DNA of 60,362 nt. Origin: Chloroflexota bacterium (lineage in GTDB: Bacteria > Chloroflexota > Anaerolineae > Aggregatilineales > Phototrophicaceae). The DNA lies in assembly GCA_009840575.1 (NCBI GenBank), contig VXNO01000066.1:1-60362 (forward strand), given 5' to 3'. Position numbers and translations under genes: made by a program. Under the pieces are notes generated by a model. It saw only the letters and a program-made list of their open reading frames with translations, searched no databases and was not told where the DNA came from. Of this stretch, positions 8,676-17,140 are shown piece after piece (positions within the stretch are counted from its first letter, which is position 1; the number at the start of each line of letters is the position of its first letter).

Positions 8676-9919
8676 TGCGGGCGCTCTTCTCGTCGCGAAA
8701 GGCAGCTGCCTACCCGCTATACCTGTTTATGATGGCGACGCAAGCCTGCGCGCTGACCATGGTCTTCACCGTCAACCTTGTCTATCAGGTGCAGCAGGTA
8801 GGCTTGAACCCGCTGCAGTTGGTGCTGGTGGGCACGACGCTGGAATTGACAGCCTTCTTATTCGAGATTCCAACCGGCGTCGTCGCGGATGTGCACAGCC
8901 GGCGGCTTTCTGTCATCATCGGCTTCGCCTTGTTGGGCTTCGGCTTCCTGGTCGAGGGCGGGCTGCCGGTCTTTGAGGCGCTGCTGGTCGCGCAGGTGAT
9001 CATGGGCTTGGGTTATACCTTTCTCAGTGGCGCGACATCCGCCTGGATCGCCGATGAAATCGGGCAAGAGCGAGCCCCCAACGCCTTTTTGCGCGGCTCG
9101 CAGGTTTCGCAAGTGGTCAGCTTTGTCAGCATCTTCTTCAGCGTCGCCATCGCCAGCCACAGCCTGCAAGCCGCCATCATCGCCGGCGGCGTTATGCTAC
9201 TTTGCCTGTCGCTGCTGCTGCTGATCGTAATGCCCGAAGCCGGTTTTGCGCGGCGTCCGAAAGGGGAACGGGAAAACTGGCGCGCTTTGTTTGATACTTT
9301 CCGCGCCGGGCTAGCCATGATTTGCGGCAGCCGCTTCTTGCTGCTTATCCTGCTAGCGACCGTTTTTCACGGCGCATTCTCGGAAGGCTTCGACCGTTTG
9401 TGGACGGCGCATCTCCTGGCTAACTTCGAGTTTCCGCCGCTGGGCGGGCTGGACCAGATCATTTGGTTCGGCATCATCAGCGCGGTATCCATGCCGCTGT
9501 GCCTGGCTGCCACCGAAGTGTTGCGGCGGCGGCTCGACTTTGCCGATGGCCGGCGCGTGGCGGCTGCTTTGATCGTGGTTTATGTCACCATGATCGGCAG
9601 TGTGCTGCTATTCGTTTATGGCGGCAGCTTTGCCTGGGCGCTGGTCGGGCTCTGGCTGGCGCAAGCGATGCGCGGCATCCGCAACCCGCTGATGGAAGCC
9701 TGGATCAACCAGCACACCGCCTCCGCCGTGCGCGCGACGGTGCTTTCGGTGCAGGGGCAGGCGGACGCGCTGGGGCAGATTGCGGGCGGCCCGCTGGTGG
9801 GCGCGGTCGCTTTGTTGTCTTCGCTGCGCCTGGCGATATCCCTGTCGGCGCTGATGCTGCTGCCAGTCCTACCTGTATTCCGCCGTTCGATTCGTTATAC
9901 TAGCGCCAGCGAAACATAA
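8675..9919 (+). CDS. MFS transporter
   Basis: A 414-residue major facilitator with about twelve transmembrane segments. The motif-A-like loop between helices 2 and 3 reads GVVADVHSRRLSVIIG. The second half includes FVYGGSFAWALVGLWLAQAMRG. Translationally coupled by one base to the APH-type kinase, suggesting joint handling of a small molecule such as an antibiotic or sugar. A truncated paralogue of the C-terminal part lies 750 bases downstream. Confidence 0.88.
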   Translation: MRALFSSRKAAAYPLYLFMMATQACALTMVFTVNLVYQVQQVGLNPLQLVLVGTTLELTAFLFEIPTGVVADVHSRRLSVIIGFALLGFGFLVEGGLPVFEALLVAQVIMGLGYTFLSGATSAWIADEIGQERAPNAFLRGSQVSQVVSFVSIFFSVAIASHSLQAAIIAGGVMLLCLSLLLLIVMPEAGFARRPKGERENWRALFDTFRAGLAMICGSRFLLLILLATVFHGAFSEGFDRLWTAHLLANFEFPPLGGLDQIIWFGIISAVSMPLCLAATEVLRRRLDFADGRRVAAALIVVYVTMIGSVLLFVYGGSFAWALVGLWLAQAMRGIRNPLMEAWINQHTASAVRATVLSVQGQADALGQIAGGPLVGAVALLSSLRLAISLSALMLLPVLPVFRRSIRYTSASET

Positions 9920-9924
9920 AGGAG
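9896..9924 (+). promoter_or_regulatory. putative -10 box TATACT and strong Shine-Dalgarno for the RraA-like gene
   Basis: TATACT at 9896-9901 lies within the last codons of the MFS gene, and AGGAGG at about 9919-9924 is one of the strongest ribosome-binding sites in the window. The RraA-like gene can therefore be expressed apart from the MFS gene. Confidence 0.45.
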
Positions 9925-9936
9925 GCAGCCGCGGCG

Positions 9937-10662
9937 ATGGACAGACGGATGATGCTGGAAGAGCTAAAGAACTTTGATACGCCATCAATCACCAATGTGG
10001 TGGCGACTTATCCCGATTCGCCACTGTGCCTGGGGCTGTATAACCCCTGGAGCGAGAATTGGTATACCGACCAGCGCATCCGCTGTATGTATCCGCAGTT
10101 GGGGCGGCGCATCGGCTATGCGGTAACGGCGGTCTACAGCCAGCCCGACCCCAACTTCAATCGGCTGAGCTTTCTGGATGTGTTGGATGCGCTGGAAGCC
10201 TCGCCACAGCCGACCATCCTGGTCATCCAGCAGAAGTTTCCGCGCCGCTTGCAAGGCAAAGTCGGGCTGGCTGGCGGCAACATGGTCTCCGCCATGCGCG
10301 CGCTGGGCTGCCAGGGGCTGATTTCCAACGGACCTTCGCGGGATTTGGACGAAGTGCGCGAGATGGACTTTCAATATATGCTCAGTGGCGTCACGCCCGG
10401 GCATGGCGCGATGGCTGTGCAGGCAGTGAATGTACCGGTTTCTGTCGGCGGCATGGATGTCGCGCCGGGCGAGCTGATCCACATGGACGAGAACGGCGCT
10501 TGCAAGTTCCCAGCCGACAAGCTGGCAGCCGTCCTGGAGAATGCCCGCGCCTTGCAAAAAGAAGAAGCCGCCCGCATGGCTGCCCTGCAAAATGCTAAAT
10601 CCGCCGCCGAGTTGCGCGCTATATTCTCCGGGCACAGCTATGCCGATGCCGACGAATCATGA
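9937..10662 (+). CDS. RraA-family protein (aldolase/regulator-like)
   Basis: A 241-residue RraA-fold protein, a family that includes RNase E inhibitors and 4-hydroxy-4-methyl-2-oxoglutarate/oxaloacetate lyases, often misnamed demethylmenaquinone methyltransferases. The characteristic GGNMVSAMRALGCQGLISNG and metal/substrate-binding SRDLDEVREM are seen, followed by VPVSVGGMDVAPGELIHMDENG, the usual C-terminal block. Length is typical. A metal-dependent aldolase is more likely than an RNase E regulator outside Proteobacteria, but this is inference. Confidence 0.85.
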   Translation: MDRRMMLEELKNFDTPSITNVVATYPDSPLCLGLYNPWSENWYTDQRIRCMYPQLGRRIGYAVTAVYSQPDPNFNRLSFLDVLDALEASPQPTILVIQQKFPRRLQGKVGLAGGNMVSAMRALGCQGLISNGPSRDLDEVREMDFQYMLSGVTPGHGAMAVQAVNVPVSVGGMDVAPGELIHMDENGACKFPADKLAAVLENARALQKEEAARMAALQNAKSAAELRAIFSGHSYADADES

Positions 10663-11103
10663 GGGCGCTGCGCCCCCCGCCGGCTCATTGATGTGAGCGG
10701 CAGCATCCAACGCGCTCACCTTACATTCTACACCTTGCGCGTGATCGCGCCGCTCGTCTTCGCTATGTGGCTGGCGATTGGCACCAGCCTGGGCAACCTG
10801 GTTTTTGTCTGGGCGGGCGCATTTCCTGTGGCTGCCAGCGCTTATATTTTCAGCCAGGTCTTGCGCACAGCAACCAAACCCCTGTTCATGATTTGGATAA
10901 ACCGCCACGCGCCGTCCGCCGTCCGCGCCACGGTCATCTCTATGTACTGGCAAGCCAACGCATCGGGGCACATCATCGGCGCGCCCATCCTTGGCGCAAT
11001 CGGCTCGCTGCACAGTTTACGTAGCGCCTTAACCGCCGCCAGCTTGGCGCTCTTGCCGGTTGTCCCACTTTATCGCCGCCAGCCGGATGAGCCGCCTGGT
11101 TGA
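10663..11103 (+). pseudogene. truncated MFS transporter remnant (C-terminal part only)
   Basis: The open frame, in phase with the preceding RraA stop, encodes only the last four or so transmembrane helices of an MFS protein. It matches the C-terminus of the intact MFS at 8675-9919 segment by segment: MIWINRHAPSAVRATVIS versus EAWINQHTASAVRATVLS, then GHIIGAPILGAIGSLHSLRSA versus GQIAGGPLVGAVALLSSLRLA. A GTG at 10693 is the only reasonable start and no N-terminal half exists upstream, so it is read as a degraded duplicate. Identity is moderate, so the duplication is old or the fragment came from another paralogue. Confidence 0.75.
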
Positions 11104-11169
11104 GCTGTTTATTTGGGGGCGGAACCACTGTATCATGGCGCATAACAGTCAATTCAGGGAAAACACAGC

Positions 11170-12021
11170 ATGAACGGCAAACGAGTTCTCATCACAGGCG
11201 CGACCGACGGCATCGGCAAACAAGCCGCCTTGGCGATTGCGGGCATGGGCGCAGCGGTTACGTTGGTCGGGCGCAACCAAACCAAAACCCGCGCTGTCTG
11301 CGAAGAATTGCAGAAGCAGACAGGCAGCGAAGCCATCGACTGGCTGCTGGGCGATTTGTCGTCCATGGTGGAGATTCGGCGCGTCGCCGATGAGTTTCGC
11401 CATCGGCATAACAACCTGGATGTCTTGCTGAACAATGCCGGCGCCATCTTCTCGGAATATCAGCAGTCGGCAGATGGTTTTGAGATGACCTTCGCGCTCA
11501 ACCACCTGAGCTACTATTTGTTGACCAACCTGCTGCTGGATATGCTCCGTGAAACGGCGGCGGCAAAGGGCGAAGCGCGCATCATCAACGTGTCATCCAG
11601 CGCCCACCGCAATGGCACGATGCGGCTGGACAACCTGCGTGAAGCCAGCAGCTTTAGCATGATGAACAGCTACGGCGCTAGCAAGTTGATGAATGTGCTT
11701 TTCACTTACGAGATGGCGCGGCGACTGGAAGATACCGACATCACCGTGAACGCTGTGCACCCCGGCGTGGTCAGGACGCGCTTCGGGCACGATACCTCGC
11801 GTATATGGTCAGCCCTGGTCAAGCTCTTTCAGACCTTCGCGCTTTCGCCAGAAAAAGGCGCGCAGACCCTGATCTATCTGGCGACTTCGCCCGATGCCGG
11901 CGGCATCAGTGGCAAGTACTGGAATCAAAAGCAGCAGAAGCGCTCCAGCCAGAGTTCTTATGACCGCGAGCAGCAGCGCGCCCTGTGGCAATACAGCGCG
12001 GAAGTCACCGGCGTCGGCTAG
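11170..12021 (+). CDS. SDR-family oxidoreductase, copy 1
   Basis: A 283-residue short-chain dehydrogenase/reductase. The NAD(P)-binding TGATDGIGKQ (TGxxxGIG), the LNNAG motif, the Ser in NVSSSAH and the catalytic YGASK are all present. The extended C-terminus and the LVGRN after beta-2 place it among retinol dehydrogenase/WWOX-like SDRs using NADP(H). AGGGA lies nine bases before the ATG. It is the first of two tandem paralogues; see 12064-12927. Confidence 0.9.
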   Translation: MNGKRVLITGATDGIGKQAALAIAGMGAAVTLVGRNQTKTRAVCEELQKQTGSEAIDWLLGDLSSMVEIRRVADEFRHRHNNLDVLLNNAGAIFSEYQQSADGFEMTFALNHLSYYLLTNLLLDMLRETAAAKGEARIINVSSSAHRNGTMRLDNLREASSFSMMNSYGASKLMNVLFTYEMARRLEDTDITVNAVHPGVVRTRFGHDTSRIWSALVKLFQTFALSPEKGAQTLIYLATSPDAGGISGKYWNQKQQKRSSQSSYDREQQRALWQYSAEVTGVG

Positions 12022-12063
12022 CGGAAAGTCGCTCGGCAAACAGGCCCTGAGGGGGCGAAACTT

Positions 12064-12927
12064 ATGCAAGGCAAACGGGCGCTCATCACCGGCGCGACCG
12101 ACGGCATCGGCAAACAAGCCGCGCTGGAGATCGCGAGTATGGGCGCGGCGGTTACGCTGGTCGGGCGCAACGAAGCCAAAACCCGCGCTGTCTGTGGCGA
12201 ATTGCAGAAGCAAACAGGCAACCCCGACATCAACTGGCTGCTGGGCGACCTCTCGTCTATGGATGCAGTGCGGCGCATCGCTGGTGAGTTTCGTGAGCGG
12301 CACGACCGCCTAGATGTGCTGCTGAACAATGCCGGCGCGTCCTTTTCGTCTTATTATGAATCCGTCGATGGCATTGAGATGACCATCGCGCTCAATCACT
12401 TCAGCTATTACCTGCTAACCAACCTGCTGCTGGATATGCTGGTTGATACGGCGGCGGCAAGTGGCGAAGCGCGCATCGTCAATGTGTCATCCAGCGCCCA
12501 CAAGTCAGCCGGTTCGGACGGTATGCACTTTGATGCCCTGAACGATCCCAGCCAGTTCAAGCCCTTTCCCGCCTATGGGCGCAGCAAGCTGGCCAACTTG
12601 CTCTTCACCTACGAGCTGGATCTCCGCCTGGCTGGCACAGGCGTCAGCGTCAATGCTGTGAATCCCGGTTTGGTCAATACCAGCATTGGCGACAATATGT
12701 CCGGCTGGATTCGCCACTTCTTCAAGCTGATGAAAATCGTCATGGGGCAGACACCAAAGAAAGGCGCGGAAACCTTGGTCTACCTGGCCACCGCGCCCGA
12801 AGTCGCTGGCATCAGCGGCAAATACTGGGCTTTTCTGCAGCAGCATGACTCCAGCGACATCTCCTATGACCGCGAGCAGCAGCGGAAATTGTGGCAATAC
12901 AGCGCGGCTGCCAGCGGCGTCGGCTAA
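12064..12927 (+). CDS. SDR-family oxidoreductase, copy 2
   Basis: A 287-residue paralogue of the preceding SDR, 42 bases downstream. It has TGATDGIGKQ, LNNAG, NVSSSAH and YGRSK, so Tyr and Lys of the active site are kept. The first 100 codons are very similar at DNA level to copy 1, while the substrate-loop region (residues 155-180 and 225-260) has diverged, suggesting a recent tandem duplication with changing specificity. A GAGGGGG stretch gives the ribosome-binding site. It ends overlapping a convergent DUF952 gene by four bases. Confidence 0.9.
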   Translation: MQGKRALITGATDGIGKQAALEIASMGAAVTLVGRNEAKTRAVCGELQKQTGNPDINWLLGDLSSMDAVRRIAGEFRERHDRLDVLLNNAGASFSSYYESVDGIEMTIALNHFSYYLLTNLLLDMLVDTAAASGEARIVNVSSSAHKSAGSDGMHFDALNDPSQFKPFPAYGRSKLANLLFTYELDLRLAGTGVSVNAVNPGLVNTSIGDNMSGWIRHFFKLMKIVMGQTPKKGAETLVYLATAPEVAGISGKYWAFLQQHDSSDISYDREQQRKLWQYSAAASGVG

Positions 12928-13277
12928 GCCAAGACAAAACCATCCCGCCCCTCGCGCAGGCATTTCACCGCCAGCACAGCATCCAGGTTAAGCGCGCCGT
13001 AGATATGCGGAAACTCGCTATCGCTGCCTGTGAATTCGCTTATTTCGGGGTTGGGGTGCGCTGGCGCTTCCCAGGCCAGCGGCGCAGTTAGCTGGCTCTC
13101 GTCAATGCACAGCAGCAGCAAATCTCCCTGCCCGCGATAAAACTGCTGTGCCACCGGCAGGGTTTGACGCTTGCTCGAACAATGAATGAAGCCTTCGCTG
13201 TCCAGTGATGCCGCCCGGTAGCTGCCGGTGGCTTGCGCCGCCGCCCAGTCGTCGCGCGTGGCGATGTGATAAATCAT
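12924..13277 (-). CDS. DUF952 domain-containing protein
   Basis: A 117-residue protein matching DUF952, recognised by GFIHCSSKRQT, the central LLLLCIDESQL strand and the C-terminal FPHIYGALNLDAV. The fold resembles ADP-ribosyltransferase-like toxins, but the family has no settled function. It overlaps the PLP enzyme upstream by four bases (ATGA), so the two form an operon. Confidence 0.85.
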   Translation of the reverse strand: MIYHIATRDDWAAAQATGSYRAASLDSEGFIHCSSKRQTLPVAQQFYRGQGDLLLLCIDESQLTAPLAWEAPAHPNPEISEFTGSDSEFPHIYGALNLDAVLAVKCLREGRDGFVLA

Positions 13278-14398
13278 GCCAGCGCTTGCCGCAAATCGGC
13301 GATCAAGTCGGCTGGATGCTCCAAACCTATGGCGATGCGCAGCAGATTGGCGGGTGTGGCCGAGCCTTCTTCTATTGATTCGCGGTGCTCAATCAAGCTA
13401 TGGGTGCCGCCGAAGCTGGTGGCGCTGGTGAAAAGCCGCGTATTATTAACCAGGTCGATGGCATGTTGCCGCCCGCCCGCGACAAGGATCGACATCAAAC
13501 CGCTGCCCACGTGCATCTGCCGCCGCGCCAGCTCGTATTGCGGATGGCTGGGGTGATGCGGATACAGCACTTGGGCGATTTTTTCATGCTCCGCCAGATA
13601 CTCCGCCACTTTTAAGGCATTTTCGCTGATGCCGCGCAGCCGATAGGCCATGCTCTGCAAGCCGCGCAAAGCCAGCCAGCTATTCAAGGGCGATAACACC
13701 GCGCCGCCAATGCGCACCAGCCGGTTCACGCGCTCGGCAAACTCATCTTCCTGCGCGAAGATAATCACCCCGCCCAGCACATCATGGTGCCCGGCGATGA
13801 ACTTGGTCAGCGCCATGACAACAATATCCGCGCCCAGAGCCAGCGGATTCTGCGCTACCGGCGTGGCGACTGTGTTGTCCACCATCAACTGCGCGCCAGC
13901 CGCATGGGCGATCTCGGCCACCGCGGCGATGTCCGCCAGGCGAATCAGCGGATTGGTCGGCGACTCCAAAATGACCAGTTTCGTCTGCGGGCGCATGGCA
14001 GCCTGCACAGCTTCCAGGTCGCTCATATCGACATAGCTGGTTCGCAAACACCAGGGCGCAAAGAATTCGTTGAGCTGCACGCGGATACCGAAGTACATAT
14101 CATCGCTGGCGACGATATGGTCGCCGGGCCGCAGCGCCTGGAACAAGGTCAGCATAGCCACCGAGCCGCTGGCAACCGCATGCGCCACAGCCCCGCCTTC
14201 CAACTTCGCCAGAGTCGCCTCGAGCGCGGCGCGGTTGGGGTTTTGATAGCGCGTATAGATTAATTCGTCCGGCTCGTGTTCGCGCCCGGTCGTTTCGTAT
14301 TGGAAGGTGGTGCTCAGCACAATCGGCGATACGATTGCGCCGCTGCCGCCGTCGATTGGCGAATTGTGCACGGCGGCGGTTTCTGGTCGCAGCTTCAC
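13274..14398 (-). CDS. PLP-dependent trans-sulfuration enzyme (cystathionine gamma-synthase/lyase family)
   Basis: A 374-residue Cys/Met-metabolism PLP enzyme. Seen are YTRYQNPN (phosphate/substrate site), ASGSVAML, ESPTNPL (PLP ring Asp region VDNTVATP) and the lysine in ALTKFIAGHHDVLGG that binds PLP. Members interconvert cystathionine, homocysteine, cysteine and homoserine esters, or eliminate methanethiol; the exact reaction cannot be told. The GTG at 14398 has AGGGG upstream and gives the normal N-terminus KLRPETAAVH; the longer frame to 14485 crosses the promoter. It is co-operonic with DUF952. Confidence 0.88.
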   Translation of the reverse strand: MKLRPETAAVHNSPIDGGSGAIVSPIVLSTTFQYETTGREHEPDELIYTRYQNPNRAALEATLAKLEGGAVAHAVASGSVAMLTLFQALRPGDHIVASDDMYFGIRVQLNEFFAPWCLRTSYVDMSDLEAVQAAMRPQTKLVILESPTNPLIRLADIAAVAEIAHAAGAQLMVDNTVATPVAQNPLALGADIVVMALTKFIAGHHDVLGGVIIFAQEDEFAERVNRLVRIGGAVLSPLNSWLALRGLQSMAYRLRGISENALKVAEYLAEHEKIAQVLYPHHPSHPQYELARRQMHVGSGLMSILVAGGRQHAIDLVNNTRLFTSATSFGGTHSLIEHRESIEEGSATPANLLRIAIGLEHPADLIADLRQALA

Positions 14399-14441
14399 GC
14401 GGATCCCCTTATGTTTGCGAAAAATATCCGATTCCGCGCGG

Positions 14442-14447
14442 ATTGTA
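14442..14447 (-). promoter_or_regulatory. putative -10 box TACAAT for the PLP enzyme
   Basis: On the minus strand this reads GC-TACAAT, about 44 bases before the GTG start at 14398; it argues against the longer N-terminal extension. Confidence 0.45.
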
Positions 14448-14477
14448 GCACAGCAAATACAAGCAAGCCCTGAAACA

Positions 14478-14537
14478 TTAACCACAAAGACTCAAAAGCT
14501 CACAAAAGGGCAAAGGCTCTGTGCTTCTGTGGTGAAT
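14478..14537. repeat. small inverted-repeat element with CTGTGGTGAAT motif
   Basis: ATTAACCACAAAG on the left faces CTTCTGTGGTGAAT on the right, so the stretch can fold as an imperfect hairpin. The right arm belongs to a short motif that recurs in intergenic regions at about 25280, 29741, 40241, 41307 and 60231. It lies between a divergent pair of genes. Confidence 0.5.
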
Positions 14538-14619
14538 AAAGAAGGCATGACTCGCCAGCAGGAGCGCGCCGCGAGTAAAATGGAATTGCCTTGGTCGTAT
14601 CGGAAAAAGGAAGCGCGCC

Positions 14620-15144
14620 ATGCCCGACATGCTGGTAAAACTCTATGACCTGCCGTCTTTGCAGCCAGCCTTGGATCGTCAGCGCGCGCGTGGCATCCAC
14701 ATACGCCGCGGCATGGCACCCGAAAAAGCGCTGACTCTGCCTTGGATTCGCGAGCGCTTCAGCGAATACTGGGTCAGCGAGGCGGATGTCGCCTTCTCTC
14801 ACCAGCCGCCCACGATCATGCTGGCGCAACGCGGCGAGCAGCTACTGGGTTTCGCCTGCTATGACACCACGCACAAGAATTTCTTTGGTCCGACCGGCGT
14901 CGATGAAGCCGAACGCGGGCAAGGGATTGGCGCGGCGCTGCTATTGGCGGCATTACACGCGATGCGGGGGGACGGTTATATGTATGGCATCATCGGCTGG
15001 GCGGGTCCGACCACCTATTATGAGAAAATCGTCGGCGCGACCATCATCCCCGAGAGCGAGCCGCCCGGCAGCTACCGCGGCATGTTAGGCACGGACGCGG
15101 TCTTTAACGCCGGCGCGCCCAGCGGCTCATACCTGGAGCGCTAG
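14620..15144 (+). CDS. GNAT-family N-acetyltransferase
   Basis: A 174-residue acetyltransferase with motif A visible as DEAERGQGIGAALLLAALHAM (Q/RxxGxG/A), followed by the aromatic YYEKIVGA of motif B. AAGGAA precedes the ATG. The substrate is unknown. Its stop codon directly abuts the stop of sufE with no intervening base, a tight convergent junction. Confidence 0.85.
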   Translation: MPDMLVKLYDLPSLQPALDRQRARGIHIRRGMAPEKALTLPWIRERFSEYWVSEADVAFSHQPPTIMLAQRGEQLLGFACYDTTHKNFFGPTGVDEAERGQGIGAALLLAALHAMRGDGYMYGIIGWAGPTTYYEKIVGATIIPESEPPGSYRGMLGTDAVFNAGAPSGSYLER

Positions 15145-15579
15145 CTACAAGCGTTGACGAGCGTGATAGACAACGGCGTTGATCAGCTCAGTCAGCCCGC
15201 GCCCCTTGCCCATGGAGATATCACGCCCGAAGAAGGCAAATACAACATCGCCGCTGATGTTCGCCACCTGTTCCAGTGGCGCGCCCGAACAAGCCTCGTC
15301 CAGGATGGCGCTCATAGCCATCGCTGAAAGCCCCTGCGGGTTCAGCACATCAAAATAATAATCCAGCCGACCATCGGCGCGCTCGACCGCCCAAACGAAG
15401 GCCTCGGATTCGCAGCCGATGACGCGGTGCGCCTCGTCATACGGTTTGCTGGCGACCCTGGCTGGCACCGGCTGGAAGCTGTCGGCGATGTCAATCAAGA
15501 AGTCGGCGCGCTCTTCACGCGTGGTGATGAAACTGAAGTCGTCCAGGTAGTCTTGCAGTTTCGGCGGAAGAGCGGTCAT
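15145..15579 (-). CDS. sufE: SufE-family sulfur-acceptor protein
   Basis: A 144-residue SufE protein, which accepts persulfide sulfur from a cysteine desulfurase and stimulates Fe-S cluster assembly. The acceptor Cys lies in [12 protein letters not shown], matching the family V-x-G-C-x-S pattern, and the C-terminal GRGLTELIN is typical. It lies 36 bases downstream of a sulfurtransferase gene on the same strand; both follow a Cys-rich leader peptide and terminator, so sulfur supply is probably controlled by cysteine. No sufS or sufBCD is nearby. Confidence 0.9.
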   Translation of the reverse strand: MTALPPKLQDYLDDFSFITTREERADFLIDIADSFQPVPARVASKPYDEAHRVIGCESEAFVWAVERADGRLDYYFDVLNPQGLSAMAMSAILDEACSGAPLEQVANISGDVVFAFFGRDISMGKGRGLTELINAVVYHARQRL

Positions 15580-15615
15580 CGTTGCCTCGCTGATACCGAC
15601 TGGCTTGCGATGCGC

Positions 15616-16476
<861 letters not shown>

Positions 16477-16541
16477 GGTCTTTGCTCCTTGTCCATTTCT
16501 TGCTTGCATGGTCGGCTTGCTATCTTTGACGCTGCCTCCAT

Positions 16542-16570
16542 AAAAAAAGCCAACCGCCGTTGGGTTGACT
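16542..16570 (-). terminator. intrinsic terminator/attenuator before the sulfurtransferase
   Basis: On the minus strand AGTCAACC (16570-16563) pairs with GGTTGGCT (16555-16548), eight base pairs with one G-T, loop of seven, followed by a run of seven T. It stands between the Cys leader ORF and the sulfurtransferase gene on the same strand with no other gene upstream that it could terminate except the leader itself, so it is read as an attenuator. Confidence 0.8.
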
Positions 16571-16618
16571 CCGTTGCTGCTCGACCAGTGTTTATGCGCA
16601 GAAACGCAGCGCGCTCGC

Positions 16619-16651
16619 CTAGCAGCCGGCGCTCCTACAACAGCAGTTCAT
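16619..16651 (-). CDS. Cys-rich leader peptide [10 protein letters not shown] (putative attenuator peptide)
   Basis: A ten-codon ORF on the minus strand: ATG AAC TGC TGT TGT AGG AGC GCC GGC TGC TAG. Four of ten residues are Cys, three in a row. It ends 48 bases before the terminator that precedes the sulfurtransferase-sufE operon, and a promoter-like pair lies about 30-65 bases upstream. Ribosome stalling at the Cys codons when charged tRNA-Cys is scarce would alter folding of the following RNA. Cys-rich leader ORFs before sulfur genes are described in Actinobacteria; I infer the same principle here. No strong ribosome-binding site is visible. A chance origin cannot be excluded without comparison. 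Confidence 0.65.
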   Translation of the reverse strand: MNCCCRSAGC

Positions 16652-16687
16652 GTTGCTTTGACTGTTCTGTATTCTACGCATAATGCA

Positions 16688-16716
16688 AAAATAGCACAGC
16701 AGCCGACACAGTTCAA
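16688..16716 (-). promoter_or_regulatory. putative promoter of the Cys leader-sulfurtransferase-sufE operon
   Basis: On the minus strand TTGAAC (16716-16711), a 17-base spacer and TATTTT (16693-16688). The start would fall near 16681, about 30 bases before the leader ATG. An alternative -10, TAGAAT, lies at 16671-16676. Confidence 0.45.
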
Positions 16717-16732
16717 GACCCCTTGGGCGAGT

Positions 16733-17140
16733 CTAAGGCGATTCATATACATCGGGGGGAAATTCAATCTCCCCGTTCAAGTCATCCATGCGCAGCCGAC
16801 AATGCGCCAAAGCCAGCGACAGGCGCAGCCCTGGCGGCAGCAAGATATGCAACTTGCCGCGCCCGATGCTACCGACGATGGCTTTGCGCCGCGCGATGAT
16901 ATAGACGCCAGCTTCGTCCTGGTCGGTCGCAATCTGCCAGCCAAATCCGCCGCGCAGCTCGATAGTCGCCACGATGCGCGCTTCATCATGCGGCTTTAGA
17001 TGGATATCGGATTGCTCAACAGCAAGAAACAAGCTCTTGGGCGGCTGTACAGCCCACTCATAGCGACGGCGTTCTACTGCCAGGTCGCGTGCCGATCCAA
17101 GTAGATTCAGCGCTCGCCATAACCCGCCCAGCCGCGCCAT
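16733..17140 (-). CDS. hypothetical protein
   Basis: A 135-residue soluble protein I do not recognise. The N-terminal 30 residues are basic and hydrophobic, and the rest alternates short beta-like strands (ARIVATIELRGG, GVYIIARRKAIVGSI, GKLHILLPPGLRLSLALAHC), reminiscent of putative-adhesin DUF4097-like beta-helices. The ATG overlaps the stop of the aminotransferase gene upstream by one base (TGATG), so it is the last gene of that operon. Confidence 0.6.
   Translation of the reverse strand: MARLGGLWRALNLLGSARDLAVERRRYEWAVQPPKSLFLAVEQSDIHLKPHDEARIVATIELRGGFGWQIATDQDEAGVYIIARRKAIVGSIGRGKLHILLPPGLRLSLALAHCRLRMDDLNGEIEFPPDVYESP

Noticed and set aside
15144-15145. Missing intergenic DNA between a GNAT gene and sufE as a possible assembly join
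   Set aside because: Stop codons abut exactly but both proteins have complete, family-length C-termini, so it is a tight convergent junction.
16530-16732. SAM or other riboswitch before the sulfurtransferase
   Set aside because: No SAM, cobalamin or other aptamer consensus is visible; the Cys-codon ORF and terminator explain the leader better.
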